A stretch of 64,000 nucleotides of DNA from Allomyces macrogynus ATCC 38327 (Eukaryota; Blastocladiomycota; Blastocladiomycetes; Blastocladiales; Blastocladiaceae). Each line of letters begins with the position of its first letter. Position 1 is the first letter of the stretch. Made by a program: the position numbers and the translations under genes. Below the pieces are notes generated by a model. It ran no database searches. It saw only the letters and a list, made by a program, of their open reading frames with translations, and was not told the origin of the DNA. Of this stretch, positions 24,437 through 36,708 are shown piece by piece. Location of the stretch: assembly GCA_000151295.1 (NCBI GenBank), contig GG745328.1, positions 2,707,380-2,771,379 on the forward strand, given 5' to 3'.

Positions 24437-27400
24437 TCAAAACCCGAGCACCAGCATAATCCCGAACCCGACCGTCAAGACCGTGGCCCACACGCCGACA
24501 CTCGCCGGGATCCCGACCTTGACAAAGTCCATGGTCTTGAGGTACGGCGTCCCAGCGGCGTCCTCTTGCGAAATCGCGTTGAGATTCGGGAACCCCGACA
24601 CGGGCAGGCCCATGGCGCCCGAGCACATGAGTGCCGCGCCCATGACCAGCAACCGCGGGTGCGGGTCGGCCATTTGGCTGCCGACTTCGCTGACGATGGG
24701 CAGCACGATCAATGCCGCAACAGTGTGGCTAGAAGCGGAAGGAACAAATGCGGAACGGTCAGTCTCGCTTTTGTGATCACAATCTTGCAGGAGAAGGCGA
24801 AACGTACCTGATGAACGTCGCCACGACGAGCACGAGCCCGGAAAACACGAAGAGCACAGACCACAACGACATGCCGTGCGTGAAGACCTTGACCTGCGTC
24901 GCAATCACGACGAGCAGGCCCGAGTTCTCGACGGCCTTGCCGAGCGCGATCCCGCCCATGGCGAGCATGATGACGGTCCACAGGAACCTACGATGACGCA
25001 GACTGTCAGCCTAGAACACAAGCAACCGAGAGATCATGGACGCAATCAACACATACGAGTTGAAGTCCTCCTTGCTGAGAATCCCCGTCCCGAAAAACAC
25101 GACCAGCGGCACGAACGCAATGATGCCCATATCGCCGACCCACGGCTCGAGCGCCGACTCGATGCACCACAGGAAAATGGTCAAGCCCGTGACCAAAATG
25201 ATCAGCCACTGCTTGCCCGTGAGTTTGTCATCGGACGCGCGCAGCGGCACGATCTCGGGCGTGCCAATGTGCGGCTGGTACACGACCACAAGCAAGATCC
25301 ACGTCAATACGTTGGTCAGGACGCAAATTGGCAGCGCAATCATAAACCACTCGGCCCACGTCGGTGCGGGTGACATGTTCTGGATCGCGACCACGTTTTG
25401 CGGCGACGAGATGGGCGACGCCATGCCGCCAATCTAAGTAACGAGATTTCTGTGGGTGAGCCGCGGGGGTCATCGTGTGGGCAGTGAGGAAAGAAAGTCG
25501 GGACGTACGTTCGAGGCCAGCGCGATGCCGAGGATCAGCGCCGAACCGAAACTGCTGTTGGGCGGCAGCGTGCGCAGGATCGGCTACATCCGAGACCAAG
25601 TGAGCACCTTCAGTTGACACTCCCGAACTCATCCAAGACCAACGACCTCGTCCGAAACACAAGCGCACCTGCACAATCGAAAAGCACAGCACGGGCGCCG
25701 CCACGTTACTAATCCACATGGACGCGAACGTGGCCACAAACATGTTGGCGAGCAGCACCCAAATCGTCTTGGTCCCGGCCTTGCTCAATAGCGACACGGC
25801 CAAGATCTTGGCAATAAAATGCTTGGACAGCGCCGCGGCAATCGTGAACCCGCCCAGCAGCAACATGATCACGGGCGAGAACATGGCGCCAAATACGAGC
25901 TTGGTTGCGCTGTGCGGGTCGAGCCGCACGAGGGTCTCCGGGTCGCGCATGACGCGCAGCATCACGACGAGCATTGGAATGCACAACGACGTGACAAACA
26001 GCGGCAGCGCCTCGGTGCCCCACATCCACGATGCCGAGAGCAAGATGGCCAGACATGCCTGCTGCTCGGGCGAATCAAACCAGTCGGCCTGCAGAATCCC
26101 GACCAGGATCCCGACCCCCACCAGGAACGCTGCGAGCTGCGGCCCGACGCGTGGGACCGGGACCGTTAACCCGAATCCGACGGGCACGCGGTACCACTTG
26201 GGTTTCGGTGTCTCGTCCTTGGCAACGCCCACAGCGTGCACACGCCGTTCGCGCGACATCATGTCGCGCCAGACCGTGTTACGCTCGTAGGCAACGTGCT
26301 GCCGCAAGTTGGTTTTCAGCTCGGCTTGCGCCGTCTCGACGTCGTCGAGCGTGACCACGTGTGCGTACATGAGCTCAATCGCCTCGATGCGTTGCTGCAG
26401 GTGCAGCTGCGTGTCGGGCTGCCACGGGTACGACTCTTGCACGCGCTGTAGGTAGGTCTTGCGCAGGTTCGACTGCGTGACCTTGTCCTGTTACATAGAG
26501 CAAGGAGAGAGATCATGAGATCATATCGCAGAAGCAGCGTCGAGGGAAGCGGTTAAAACGTACGAATTTCTTCAAGATCTTGGAGAACCCCGTCTGGTTG
26601 AGGCTCGCATAGTCGCGCAAGTCGCACAGTGCGACGTAGACCTCGATCGCGCGACGGCCCAGTCGGACCCGGTGATCCTGCATCGACCGACGCGTCCAGA
26701 TCGAGTGTGCCGCCGGCCCGGGCGCCGAATTCGAATGCGGGAGCCTGGTCGGCAGCCGCAACGGCGACGCGGGCGCTGACGACATGGGCGTCGTGCGCAG
26801 CGCGAGTGGTTCCGTGACAGGCCGCAGCGGCGACGTGGGCGTGGTCACAAGCGGCACGCCCGGCGGCGGGACTTGCGGGTTGGGCGGTGGCAGCGGCGTC
26901 TCGAGCTCGTCGTCGGCATCGTCCTCGTCGTCCTCGTGGCCGTGCACGTCGAAAACGGCGGGGCCCGAGGCGCGGGCGCCATTGGTGACGGCAGGACTCG
27001 CGAGCGGACTATTGGCCGCGGACGCGGCCATATTCACGTGCGAGGTGCGGCGCGAGCTGGCGGCCGTCGACGCGACCCGCGTCCAGTAGACGGTCTCGGC
27101 GTACTGGATGTCGGACCGCAGGGCCTCGACGTTGTCGGCTAGCGCTTTTTCGGCCTTGACGTAGTGCGCGACAATCTTGTCGAGCTCAGCGTCGAGCGCA
27201 CGAACAAACGCGTCGGGCGTCACATTCTCGCCAATCGCGCCGTACGCGGCTAGACCGGCACTGCTACTTCCGGCAGGGCCCAGGAGCGGGGTGGCCTCGA
27301 CCGAGGCTGATGCGGCCTGGCCGAGCTCAGCGTCGGACGACGGCGCGGTGCCGTAGAGGTGCGCCGACTCGACGCGCTCGAGCGCGTAAATGTACTTTTT

Positions 27401-27475
27401 AAGGTGCGAATAGGCAATGTACGAGTCAGCCCAGTCCGGGACCGAGTTGAGCCGGAGCTGGTGTGAGAACTTCAT
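24437..27475 (-). CDS. SPX-domain low-affinity phosphate transporter (Pho87/Pho90/Pho91 type)
   Basis: It moves phosphate across the plasma or vacuolar membrane under control of an inositol-pyrophosphate-sensing SPX domain. From ATG 27475 the SPX domain begins MKFSHQLRLNSVPDWADSYI, with a basic LKKYIYALE helix, and continues past a Pro-rich, acidic insertion of about 180 residues to the second half (NQTGFSKILKKF, then HDKVTQSNLRKTY). The SLC13/DASS-type carrier follows: WMWGTEALPLFVTSL, LLLGGFTIAAALSKH, a central IGGMASPISSPQN motif, FLWTVIMLAMGGIALGKAVE, and near the end MCSGAMGLPVSGFPNLNA, the second substrate loop. Several short introns are present. It could be Pho91-like (vacuolar) rather than Pho87/90; this cannot be decided here. 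Confidence 0.92.
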
Positions 27476-28645
27476 GGTGGTTTGGAGCGACGCGACGGAT
27501 CACAGGGGCAGGTTGAGAGCTTGAGCGAGCTTGCACTTGTGGCACGACGCGACAGCGTCAACGGTGTTCGATGGGATACCGCGAGTTGCGACTTGTTCGG
27601 CACGACGGTTTGGTACGGATTCGGTTTTGCAGCGGACACGTTTGCAGAGAGAGGGATAGTGCGGCGTAAGGGACGCCGGTGCACCAGCGCAAGGATGCAG
27701 CTGATGCAAACAGCTGTCGGCCAGCCTGGCTTGCGACTGCTTGCCTTGTGATGTTTTTGTTCCCACTCTCACGACAGACCTTCAATCCTGACAGTCATTT
27801 CTTTTCCAAAAACAACAACCAAGTATGGCCAAGCGACGCCGGGAAGCGGCGCTCACGCGAAAAAGACCGGGCGGCCATATTTTTCTAATTACCAAAATAT
27901 CATTGCACGCCTCGATGGCCTCAACAAAATGCGCATCGGCATTAGGCAACAGGACGAGGGACGCTGCGTGTGCTTGCACGTCTAATTGGTGGCCAGTATC
28001 TTCATGGTGTCAACCTGTGCCAGAGAACAGTTGTGTTGAGTGGGCTGCAGCAGTACTGACGGTTCACAGATCCCACCGGGGTCTCCTTTATTTTGGCGGC
28101 CATTTTTGACTCTTGGATCGTTGGTCCAATTCTTTTTGACCACGAGTGCAAGGACATTTTCGTTTCCATCGGGGGGAGGGGGGGGTTCAAAGTTACCTGC
28201 TCGTTCCCTTTTGCGTGTAGTTTATTCCTTGCACGACTGCCAAATCAGCTCTCGCATTGAGGGAGCGCCCATTTGCGGGCGACTGGCGCGGGCATGCACA
28301 ACAAGGCACGGCTGACCACTCACCGCGCTGGTCCGCCCTGAGCGTGCCAAGTCGCGGCGCAAAAATCCTGCTTCTGGCAACTTTGAGACCCCCCCATCGT
28401 AGGAACGGCGAGATGGTGTCAGGCCAGCGAATCCCATGGCAACCGATCAACGTGCTGCCTCGTGACCCCGAAAACAACCACCCCGACCCACCTCCGCCAG
28501 CACAGCCAGGCCCGGACCTGAACGGCAAGGACCGCAGAGTACCACCAAGCACCACCCAAAAATCAAGAAACAACAGCAACCGCACCAGCAGCGCAGCGCT
28601 GCACTTGTCCACCCAAGCCACCCCATTGCCACGACCCCACCGACC
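27476..28645. promoter_or_regulatory. Divergent intergenic region between phosphate transporter and UTP21
   Basis: About 1.17 kb between divergent genes, AT-richer at 27750-28150. No ORF or RNA gene is supported. Promoters of both genes are expected here. Confidence 0.45.
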
Positions 28646-31600
28646 ATGCACAAGGCCAAGAAGCTGCGTCGCGATACCTCGCTCGCGGCAACCGCGGCTG
28701 CCGTCAAGCCGAAACCGCGATCATCCGGCATTTTTGTCCCGTTCCGTGCGCTCGGCACCATTTGCAACGACGTGCCGTTTGATCTGCAGGCGCTCGGTGC
28801 CGACCATTTCGTCACGACCTGCGTCGGCAATGCGTTCCACGTCTACAACTGCGATCGGTTCCGGCTCATGGCCGTGAGTACGCCGACGCCCGGACCCATC
28901 TCCGCGCTGGCCGCGTTCAAGGAGACCACGTTTGCCGCGTGCCACAATGTCGTTTACGTGTTTCGGCGAGGGAAGAAGGTGCGCATGCCGCTGTGATCAC
29001 CGAATCAGCACGTCCTGATTTATTTGACTGACTGGATTGCGCGACGCGACAAACCAACAGTACGCCGAGCTGCGCAACGACAAGATTGACGGCACGATCA
29101 TCCAAATGATGGTGTTTGGCGACTACCTCTTGGCCCTCAGCGACGACAATCTGCTCACGGCGTGGTTGCACGCATCAGGAGGTGGGTGCACTCTGCTGTT
29201 TGTTTCGCCGGGATGCTGCCTCCAGGATTCAGATCGACATCGCGTCAAATGTGCGCTCTGATCTGACTGTTCCCGCGAACGCAAAACACAGAGATCTACT
29301 CGACCATCGAGTTTGCGCCCTCGTTTGCCGCCACGTGCTTCATGCACCCGCACACCTACCTCAACAAGGTGCTCGTTGGGTCGGCGCAGGGCACACTGCA
29401 AATCTGGAACATCAAGACCAACAAGCTCATTTACGAATTCGAGTCGATGGGAGGCGCGATCACGAGCCTCGTACAGTCGCCGGTGCTCGACGTGGTCGCG
29501 ATCGGCCAGGTCGACGGCCACGTGCTGCTACACAACCTCAAGCTCGACGAGCGCATCGCCAAGTACTACCAGGAGTCGCGCGTGACGGCCATCACGTTCC
29601 GCACTGACCACGAGCCCCTCATGGCCACGGCCAATCACCAGGGCGATATCGCCATTTGGGACCTGGCGAACCGCCGGCTCATGCACCAGGTCAAGGGAGC
29701 GCACGCCGGACTGATTCCGTCGATGCAGTTCTTGGCCGGGCAGCCGGTTCTGTTGACGTCGGGCGCCGACAATGCCATCAAACAGTTCATTTTCGACGCG
29801 GCCGACGGCGTCCCGCGGCTGCTCAACTTCCGCGAGGGCCACTCGCAGCCGCCCACGCGCGTGCGCTTCTACGATGGCGAGGGCAAGTTCTTGCTCACGG
29901 CCGCGCGCGACCGCGCCGTGCGTGTCTTCTCGGTCGTGCGCGACGCGCAGTCGACGGAATTGTCGCAAGGTGCGGGTACAGGCACAGCGGCCAACTCAGG
30001 CACGCACGCGACCAAGGGCGCGAAACGGCTCGGGATCACGCTCGACCAGATCAAGCTGTCGCCAGTAACGTCCATTGCGTCAAGCGAGCTGACGCAGCGC
30101 GATTGGGATAACCTGGTCACGGCGCACGAGAACGAGCCGGCAGCGCGCACGTGGTCGTTCCAGCGGCGTGCGATTGGCAAGCACCAGTTGCCGGCGACCG
30201 ACGGTGGGGTTGTCAAGGCTGTGGTGGTGTCGGCGTGCGGCAACTTTGCCGTCGTTGGGTCGTCGATGGGCGGGCTCGATGTCTACAACATGCAATCGGG
30301 CCAGCTGCGTCGGTCGTTCCGCGGGCACGCCAAGGCGGTGACGGGTTTGGTTATGGACCGCGTGAACCGGTATGTCGTCTCGGCGTCGCTCGACAGGTCG
30401 ATTCGTGTCTGGGACTTTGCCGCAGGAAAGGAGCTGTACGCGTTCCCCGTGCCGGCACCCGTCACGCAACTCGTCGGGCACGCCGATAACGAGCTCGTTG
30501 CGGCAGTTGCCGACGACCAGTGCATTCGCATTCTCGACCTCGACACGCGCCGTATCGTGCGTGAGTTCTGGGGCCACCGCAACCGTATCACCGATGTGGC
30601 CTTTTCGCCCGACGGCAGGTGGCTCGTCTCAGCGGCCCTGGACGCGACCGTGCGCACATGGGACTTGCCGACCGGGTTCCTGATTGACCAGTTCCGCGTC
30701 AACCATGTCGCCACGTCAGTTGCATTCTCGCCCGTCGGCGATTTCCTGGCGACGACGCACGTCGATAACTTGGCGGTTGCGCTGTGGTCGAACCGCGCAC
30801 AGTACTCGACGATTGCCGTCAAGCCCATTGACGACGACGAGGACGACGACTCGGCGCTTGTGGACGTGGCGTTGCCGTCGGCGGCAGGCGAGGATGAGGA
30901 CGAGGCATACGCCGAGGAGGCCGGCCCCGCAGCTGTGCCAAGTGCCGACTCGGCCGGTGGTGTTGCCGTCACGTACTCAGACTACGAGACGCCCGCGCAG
31001 CTCACGGCCAAGATGGTGACGCTCGGCCAGCACCCGTCGTCGCGGTGGCAGATCCTGCTCAACCTCGAGGCCGTCAAGGCGCGCAACAAGCCTAAGGAAC
31101 CGCCCAAGCAACCCGAGCGCGCCCCCTTCTTCTTGCCGACCGTCGCGGGCCTCATGCCGACTTTCGACGCGAGCGGCGCCGACAAAGGTGCTCAGGACCG
31201 CGAGAGTGCACTGGCAGCGCTGAGCAAACTGTCGCTCGAGTCCGAGTTTGTCTTGCTGCTGCGCGACAACGACAGCAAGGGTGACTGTATGTCGCTTTCT
31301 TTTGACATTAATTTGGTCCTAATCGACCACGTGCTGACTCTGAACCTCCTCCACCCCCGGTTTTTCTAGACTCGGTCTTCCTCGCCACGCTGCTTGACAT
31401 GGGCCCATCGTCGCTCGACATGGAAATCCGCATGCTGCCCGAGACGCTCTTTGCCGCCTTTTTGCGGGCCGTGCGCGCCCACATGGCGACGCGGCGCGAC
31501 TTTGATGCGATCGAGGCCATTCTGCACGTGTTCTTGTCATGCCATGGCGAGGCCCTGTCGCGCGCCGACGACCGCGTGCGCGAGGAGCTGCAGTCGGTAC

Positions 31601-31686
31601 TGCAGACGCACGACAAGGAGTGGTCGCGCGTGCGCGCCCTCGTGCGGTACTGCAGCTGTATGCTGGATTTCGTGCGGCAGGCGTGA
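28646..31686 (+). CDS. UTP21: UTP21/WDR36, small-subunit processome WD40 protein
   Basis: A UTP-B component needed for 18S rRNA processing in the nucleolus. Four exons, 28646-28978, 29061-29181, 29292-31286 and 31370-31686, splice in phase to 921 residues. Two consecutive WD40 propellers are seen (for example TLQIWNIKTNKLIYEFESMG, SIRVWDFAAGKELYAF, VRTWDLPTGFLIDQF). An acidic linker (DDDEDDDSALVD) leads to the Utp21-specific C-terminal domain, with PFFLPTVAGLMPTFD and LHVFLSCHGEAL. The order and length match the family. The call is firm. Confidence 0.95.
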
Positions 31687-32481
31687 GCTTTTGGTTTGTT
31701 GGATTGTTTGGTTTTGGGGGACGGGTGTGCCGGGTTGCGATATATACAACGGCGCGCGGGCGTGATTCTTTGTGGATATTTGTCCCTGACCCTTCATCAG
31801 TGTTGGCTCAATCCAGCGTGTCTGACGGCGCTCTCACCACCCAGCACGCGAAGTGCCATGGTGAACTAGTCTACGAGTGCGACAACCATCCATCGCTTGG
31901 AGGTTTGGGAAAGAGAACGACAGAAAAGCAATGTCATGATGCCACACGTGCCACGTGGCGCTGTGGATGCCAGGAACGGATTCTGCAAGCGGTGAGCCGC
32001 TGGGTTTCGCGTCCAGAAAGACAACCGACGCGCGGGGTGCCCTATTTCGACTTCACCGCAACCAAACGCACCTCGCTCACTCACGAAAAAAAAAGTAATA
32101 ATTACCGCCAGAAAGCGCCAGCACGAACCCAGCGCCACCGTGCACGACATAACCACGTCCACGTAGACGAGAACGCGCGCACCGGGCGCAAGCAAGGGGG
32201 CAATGCAACGCGCGCGAACATCTCGTCGCGCTGGGGCCAAGCTTGCGTTGGACCCGTCACGCGGCGGTCGAAGAGGCCCCAGCGGCCCGCCCGCGCCCGC
32301 GCGCCCAGCCGCCGAGTCTTTTTCCCATCGCCAAGCTGCTCGCCACCGCCACCAGCACCACCAACGACAACGCCAGCGACAGCGCGACAAGGACGGCACA
32401 TCGGTCGGCGAAATCGGACTGGCTCCCACCGGTTTGAAGTGCTCTGCCGAAGTGCACTTTGGAGCCAAGCGCCGCTCGCTC

Positions 32482-32501
32482 GCTCGCTCGCTCTGGTCAT
32501 C
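32482..32501 (+). repeat. (GCTC)n simple repeat
   Basis: About five copies of a 4-bp CGCT/GCTC unit in intergenic DNA. Confidence 0.8.
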
Positions 32502-32706
32502 CATCTCCTCTCAAGAGCTCCACGTCGCGACTCGCTGCTGCACCGATCCACCAACAAACGAACGACACTACCACGTTGCCGTAGGCGTGCAGGACGCGTG
32601 TAAAGCACATACAACCGCAACCGCGCGTTCGACCAACTGAACCCGGGCACCTGTTCGCGGTCCCTTGCCCGTTGCCGCGACGACGCGCACCGCCATCGTT
32701 ACTTGG

Positions 32707-32776
32707 CTCCACGCTCTGCACTCCACGCTTCGCACTCCACGCTCCGCACTCCACGCTCCACACTCCACGCTCCACA
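32707..32776 (+). repeat. Five 14-bp tandem repeats upstream of the methyltransferase gene
   Basis: Five consecutive units of the form CTCCACGCTNNNCA, with the first nine bases invariant. They end about 200 bp before ATG 32973 and 30 bp before a TATA-like element. Confidence 0.85.
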
Positions 32777-32805
32777 TCCACGTCCTTGCGCCGCTCGGCC
32801 CGCGC

Positions 32806-32813
32806 GAGATATA
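32806..32813 (+). promoter_or_regulatory. TATA-like element of the methyltransferase gene
   Basis: ATATATAT within an otherwise GC-rich block, about 160 bp upstream of ATG 32973. A TATA role is inferred from position and composition. Confidence 0.45.
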
Positions 32814-32972
32814 TATCTGTGCGCCACCCCCGCCGCCGCAGTCACGCTCCTTCTCTCGCTCTCTCCATCGCCCGCTCGCGCTTCCGTCCATTGCACGCGC
32901 GATCCTGTCGGCCAGCCCTGCCAGCTCGCAAGTAAGCAAGCGATCCCCGCAAGTAGCTCTACCTCTGCCACG

Positions 32973-34073
32973 ATGCCGCCCCATATCGCTACGCTGCTCG
33001 CGTCGGCCTACGAATGGTATATCGCCAATCCGGCCATGGACCGGCTGCTCTCCAACATGCCGACGCTCGAGGACATGCGGCACGTGCTGCTCGCGGGCCT
33101 CGACGCGTCCCTGGCCGACGTGCTGGAAATTGGCCCGGGAACCGGGCTCAACTTGCCGCACTACCCGCGGCACATCAAGCACGTGGATACGCTCGCACCG
33201 CACGCGACTGTGCCCGAGGCCCTGATGGCGAAAGCGACCGACCGGGGCCTGTCGGTGCGGCACCACACGTACCTGACGCTGCCCGCGGCGCGATCGCAAG
33301 GATTGCTGTCCGCGGCTGACGCTGGCCGCACCCGCGCGCTCGCCAAGGCACTTGCCGACTTGCTGGGCGTACCCGAGAAGGAGCAGCTTGACCCGGAAAC
33401 ACACGCGTGCATCATGCCGTTTGCCACGCACGGGCGCACCAGTATCGTCTGTACGCTGGTCCTGTGCACGATCCCGGTGCCCGCGCTGCCGTGGTACCTT
33501 GCCGAACTCGTGCGCGTGCTCGATCCGGTCCACGGGCGCTACTTTTTCCTCGAACATGTCGTCGACGGCGAGCCCGAGCGGAAATCGGCGATTTGGCGCG
33601 CGCTGCAGACAGTGCAGCGGCATGTGGCGTGCGGGTGCGATATTGGGCGGCACTCGCTCGACGCACTACAAATGGTCTTGGCCGTCGAGGACTGCAAGTG
33701 GTACTACGACGAACGCATGTGGGTGCGCGCGTCGATTGGATTGATTGCCTACGGCGTCGCACGGCCTTACGCGGCCGTGGAAGCGGGCACAGCGCGCGTC
33801 GTGTGCGACGTTGCATGCGCAGCCGAAGAGCATGCTGGTGCGCTCGTCGAGTTGGCCACGCCCGAACACCCGGCGCTATTTGTGCTCCCGCGGCCGCTGC
33901 CCAAGCGCTGGCGTAACTTGCCGGGACTCGACGAGGACGAGAATGAGGACGACGGCGCGACGTTGGATCTGCGTGTGCGTGGGCCGACGGCACCAGGGTA
34001 CCCGCTCATCGAGTACCCGGACCCGACTGCACTACTCGGTCGAGACCAGTGCTGCTCGTCGGCGGCGCTGTGA
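32973..34073 (+). CDS. METTL7/TMT1-like SAM-dependent methyltransferase
   Basis: Single exon, 366 residues. The SAM-binding motif I is VLEIGPGTGLNLPHY at about residues 50-65. Later blocks SIVCTLVLCTIP and GRYFFLEHV match the METTL7 family, whose animal members methylate alkyl thiols on membranes. An insertion of about 90 residues between motif I and the CTLVLC block, and a C-terminal extension with a DEDENEDDG acidic stretch, are unlike animal METTL7. No clear N-terminal membrane anchor is seen. The substrate cannot be inferred. ATG 32973 is preceded by a CCACG context and no other upstream ATG keeps a credible N-terminus. Confidence 0.82.
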   Translation: MPPHIATLLASAYEWYIANPAMDRLLSNMPTLEDMRHVLLAGLDASLADVLEIGPGTGLNLPHYPRHIKHVDTLAPHATVPEALMAKATDRGLSVRHHTYLTLPAARSQGLLSAADAGRTRALAKALADLLGVPEKEQLDPETHACIMPFATHGRTSIVCTLVLCTIPVPALPWYLAELVRVLDPVHGRYFFLEHVVDGEPERKSAIWRALQTVQRHVACGCDIGRHSLDALQMVLAVEDCKWYYDERMWVRASIGLIAYGVARPYAAVEAGTARVVCDVACAAEEHAGALVELATPEHPALFVLPRPLPKRWRNLPGLDEDENEDDGATLDLRVRGPTAPGYPLIEYPDPTALLGRDQCCSSAAL

Positions 34074-34952
34074 CGCGACTCGGCTCGACCATCCAACAAC
34101 GGGAAAAATTATGAAGCAGGAGGAGATGCGGTGCTCGACGTTCCACGGTGATGGTCGTGCCCGGCTGGCACGGCTGGACCGTGTGCCGTTTATGTGCCGG
34201 GTCCCTCCGGCCAGACTCTGTGGGGCGATGGCGTCGTCTCACGCTCAACACTTGGGATATTTGGAGGGCCTGCAAAGTTTTGTCGATTGTTTCTTTCGCT
34301 CTCACTTGGGTTGTGTAGTTGCCGTGCTCTATCTCTTGTTGTGGTGCTTTGGTGTTTTTCTTTTTCTTCATCACTTTGATATCCCGACAGGCACCGTCGT
34401 TCACGGTGCCCGCGCATTCGGCTCGCGCGCGCGTTTCGCCCCGCCCGGCCCGTGGTCGGCCCTCCGGGAGCCACGGGCATTTCGTTGGCGATGCGTGCTG
34501 CTCGCGCACGGCACACACCCCGCTGCTGCCCGACCGTCTTGTTGGACGCGCACGAGCACTGTGTCGGTCGCGAGCTGGCCGGCCCGCTGGGACGCGCCGC
34601 CGCATTTTTGATCTATATTTTTGGATGCCTGGGGCGCCAAATGGGGAAACGTGTGGAACCGGAAATTGAACAAGCAAGTCTTCAAACATCTCATTGTTGG
34701 GCTCGGCCGTGTCCTTTTTGCTGTGGAGGAATGACAGAGGAAGATGGTGGCCTGGGAGGCGAGTGTGCATGTTTGGATCGTGCTGGGCTGTGCTCGACAG
34801 TTACGCCTGTCTGTGCTCACCTCGCGAACACGCCGCTGGCGACGTCTGCAAACCTCTCCAACTTCTCGTAGTACGTCGTTCTGCGCTGTTACTTGCGGCA
34901 ATCAAGTGTGTCAGACGGCCCAGGATCAAGGGTGCCGGGCTGATCGCCGATC
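34074..34952. other. Intergenic, no gene seen
   Basis: About 880 bp between two plus-strand genes. Open frames exist on both strands, but none shows a recognisable protein or splice structure. The 34250-34400 part is T-rich, consistent with a 3' UTR or terminator of the methyltransferase gene. Confidence 0.4.
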
Positions 34953-36532
34953 ATGGACCAAGCGACAACTGTTGCCGACAAGCACAACGGGCGCGATCAA
35001 CGACAGGCCACCAATCGCTCAGCAAAGCAAATCAACGAAGCCATGGCCGTGCCCTCCACCTTCTCCACCGGAAAAGCAACGCTTCCCGAGCGCGCACCGC
35101 TCGTGCTTCTCGTGTTCCGCGTCGTTTCGGCCATCGTTCGAGCTGTTGCGACTGTCGCGTGGCACGGCCGTCGCCGCGCATCCCGCACGCTCACGACCGA
35201 GCTCGGGATCCAAGTCACAAGGCGCGTCGCGGTTGTCCCGGGCCTGCCCGTGTTCATAATGCGGCCCTGGATCATGAAAGCCTACGCGAAGATTGACGCG
35301 AAGCCGAGTGCCCCATGGCGATCTGGGTTTGCTCAGGTTGACGTGCGCAAGTGGCGGGCTCAAGTGACGCTCGAAACCAAGGGTGGCAACGCGGATGGAT
35401 TGCCCGTGGTCGACCTCGCCGACTCGGCTCTCGCCGCCAAGTATCCGCGGCCGACGACGTCGTGGACGATGCATGGCGAGTGGCTCATCCCAAAGCCGGA
35501 ATTTGTGCCGGCGTCGGGACTCGACAAGGACCACGTGGTTGTGTTCGTGCACGGTGGCGCATTCTGTCTCGGGAGTGCGCTCGAGTCACGTAACCAGCTG
35601 CTGCCGCACTTGGCCCAACGGTGGGGTGTGCGCATCTTCAACGTGTGCGTTGCTGATCCTATCCTGTGATCAAGAAGAGTGTGATGCTGACGTGCGCCAC
35701 GCACAGCGACTACCGCACCTCACCTCACGCGCAATTCCCCGACGCGATCCATGACGTCGTCTCAGCTATCCGATACCTGACCACCGTTGACCGCATCCCC
35801 AGCTCGCGCATCACACTTATGGGCGAATCAGCGGGAGCGAACCTGTGCCTCGCCACGGCCATGTACTTGCGCGACCACGCCCACTCACCGCTGCACTCGC
35901 TCCTGCTTCTCTCACCGTGGTTCGACCTGACGTGCATGTTCCCGTCGCACGACCGGCACGCAAATTGGGACATTACGCCCGACCCGCGCACGGCGCGAGC
36001 CGAACATGATCCGATCGGGATGTACCTCGGTGCTTTGGCGAATGTGGCCAGACGCGACCCGCACGTGTCGCCCGCGACGGCGCTGGACGCGGATTTGGCG
36101 CAACTCCCGCCGATATATATCGCGACGGGCGCTGACGAGCGGCTTGCCGATGAGCATCTGGTCCTGTCCGCGCGCGTGCGCCGTGCCGGTGGGACTGTCG
36201 TGCACGACCTGTTTGTCGATCAGCATCACGGGTGGTTTGTCGCGGATCCGGACCATGTCGATTCGCTGCAGCTGATGCACCGCGCGGCGGCGGTCATGGC
36301 GGATCCAGTACGTGCTGCCGTGGCGGTGGATGATGATGTGATGGTGGAAGTGGTGCGGCGTGGTGTGCCTGTCGATGACCGCGCGTGGGTGCGGCAATAC
36401 GTGGTCGCGTGGTGGAAGCACATCGAGGAGGTTCTGCCGCGCGGTGCGGGTGATGATGAGGTGAAGCGCAAAGTGGTGGAGATGATGCGCTCTCTAGCCA
36501 GGGAAGAGCTGGCCAAATTGATGCGTGCGTAG
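34953..36532 (+). CDS. Alpha/beta hydrolase, hormone-sensitive-lipase-type esterase
   Basis: Two exons, 34953-35644 and 35707-36532, splice in phase (IFN-VDYRTSP) to about 505 residues. The oxyanion-hole motif is VFVHGGAFCLG. The nucleophile elbow is GESAG. The acid is in IATGADERLADE and the catalytic His is in DQHHGW, the standard HSL order. A hydrophobic segment near residues 50-70 (LVLLVFRVVSAIVRAVATVA) may anchor it to a membrane. A later in-frame ATG at 35043 could be the true start. The substrate is unknown; family members hydrolyse short acyl esters or lipids. Confidence 0.85.
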
Positions 36533-36708
36533 TGATACATGTGAGGCCAATTTGTATCCGGTGGAGTACACCTGTACTGTGGACATGTTTCTTCCTGCTA
36601 GTGCTCGCTCCCTCCTCACTCTCCAAAGATGAACCCATCACGCCGCAAGGGAGCAAGTCAGCTTCATTTCATCATTTCAACGAAAATCATGTGACAAGCG
36701 AACCAGGT

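Larger units (their letters stand above)
31687..32972. promoter_or_regulatory. Intergenic region with simple repeats and a TATA-like element
   Basis: Lies between UTP21 and the methyltransferase gene. It holds a (GCTC)n run at about 32482-32501, five 14-bp tandem units at 32707-32776 and ATATATAT at 32806-32813, about 160 bp before the methyltransferase start. Open frames here look like shadows of GC-rich repeats. Confidence 0.5.

Noticed and set aside
31539..32603. 354-codon plus-strand ORF after UTP21
   Set aside because: Its first part overlaps the UTP21 last exon in another frame and the rest is low-complexity intergenic sequence.
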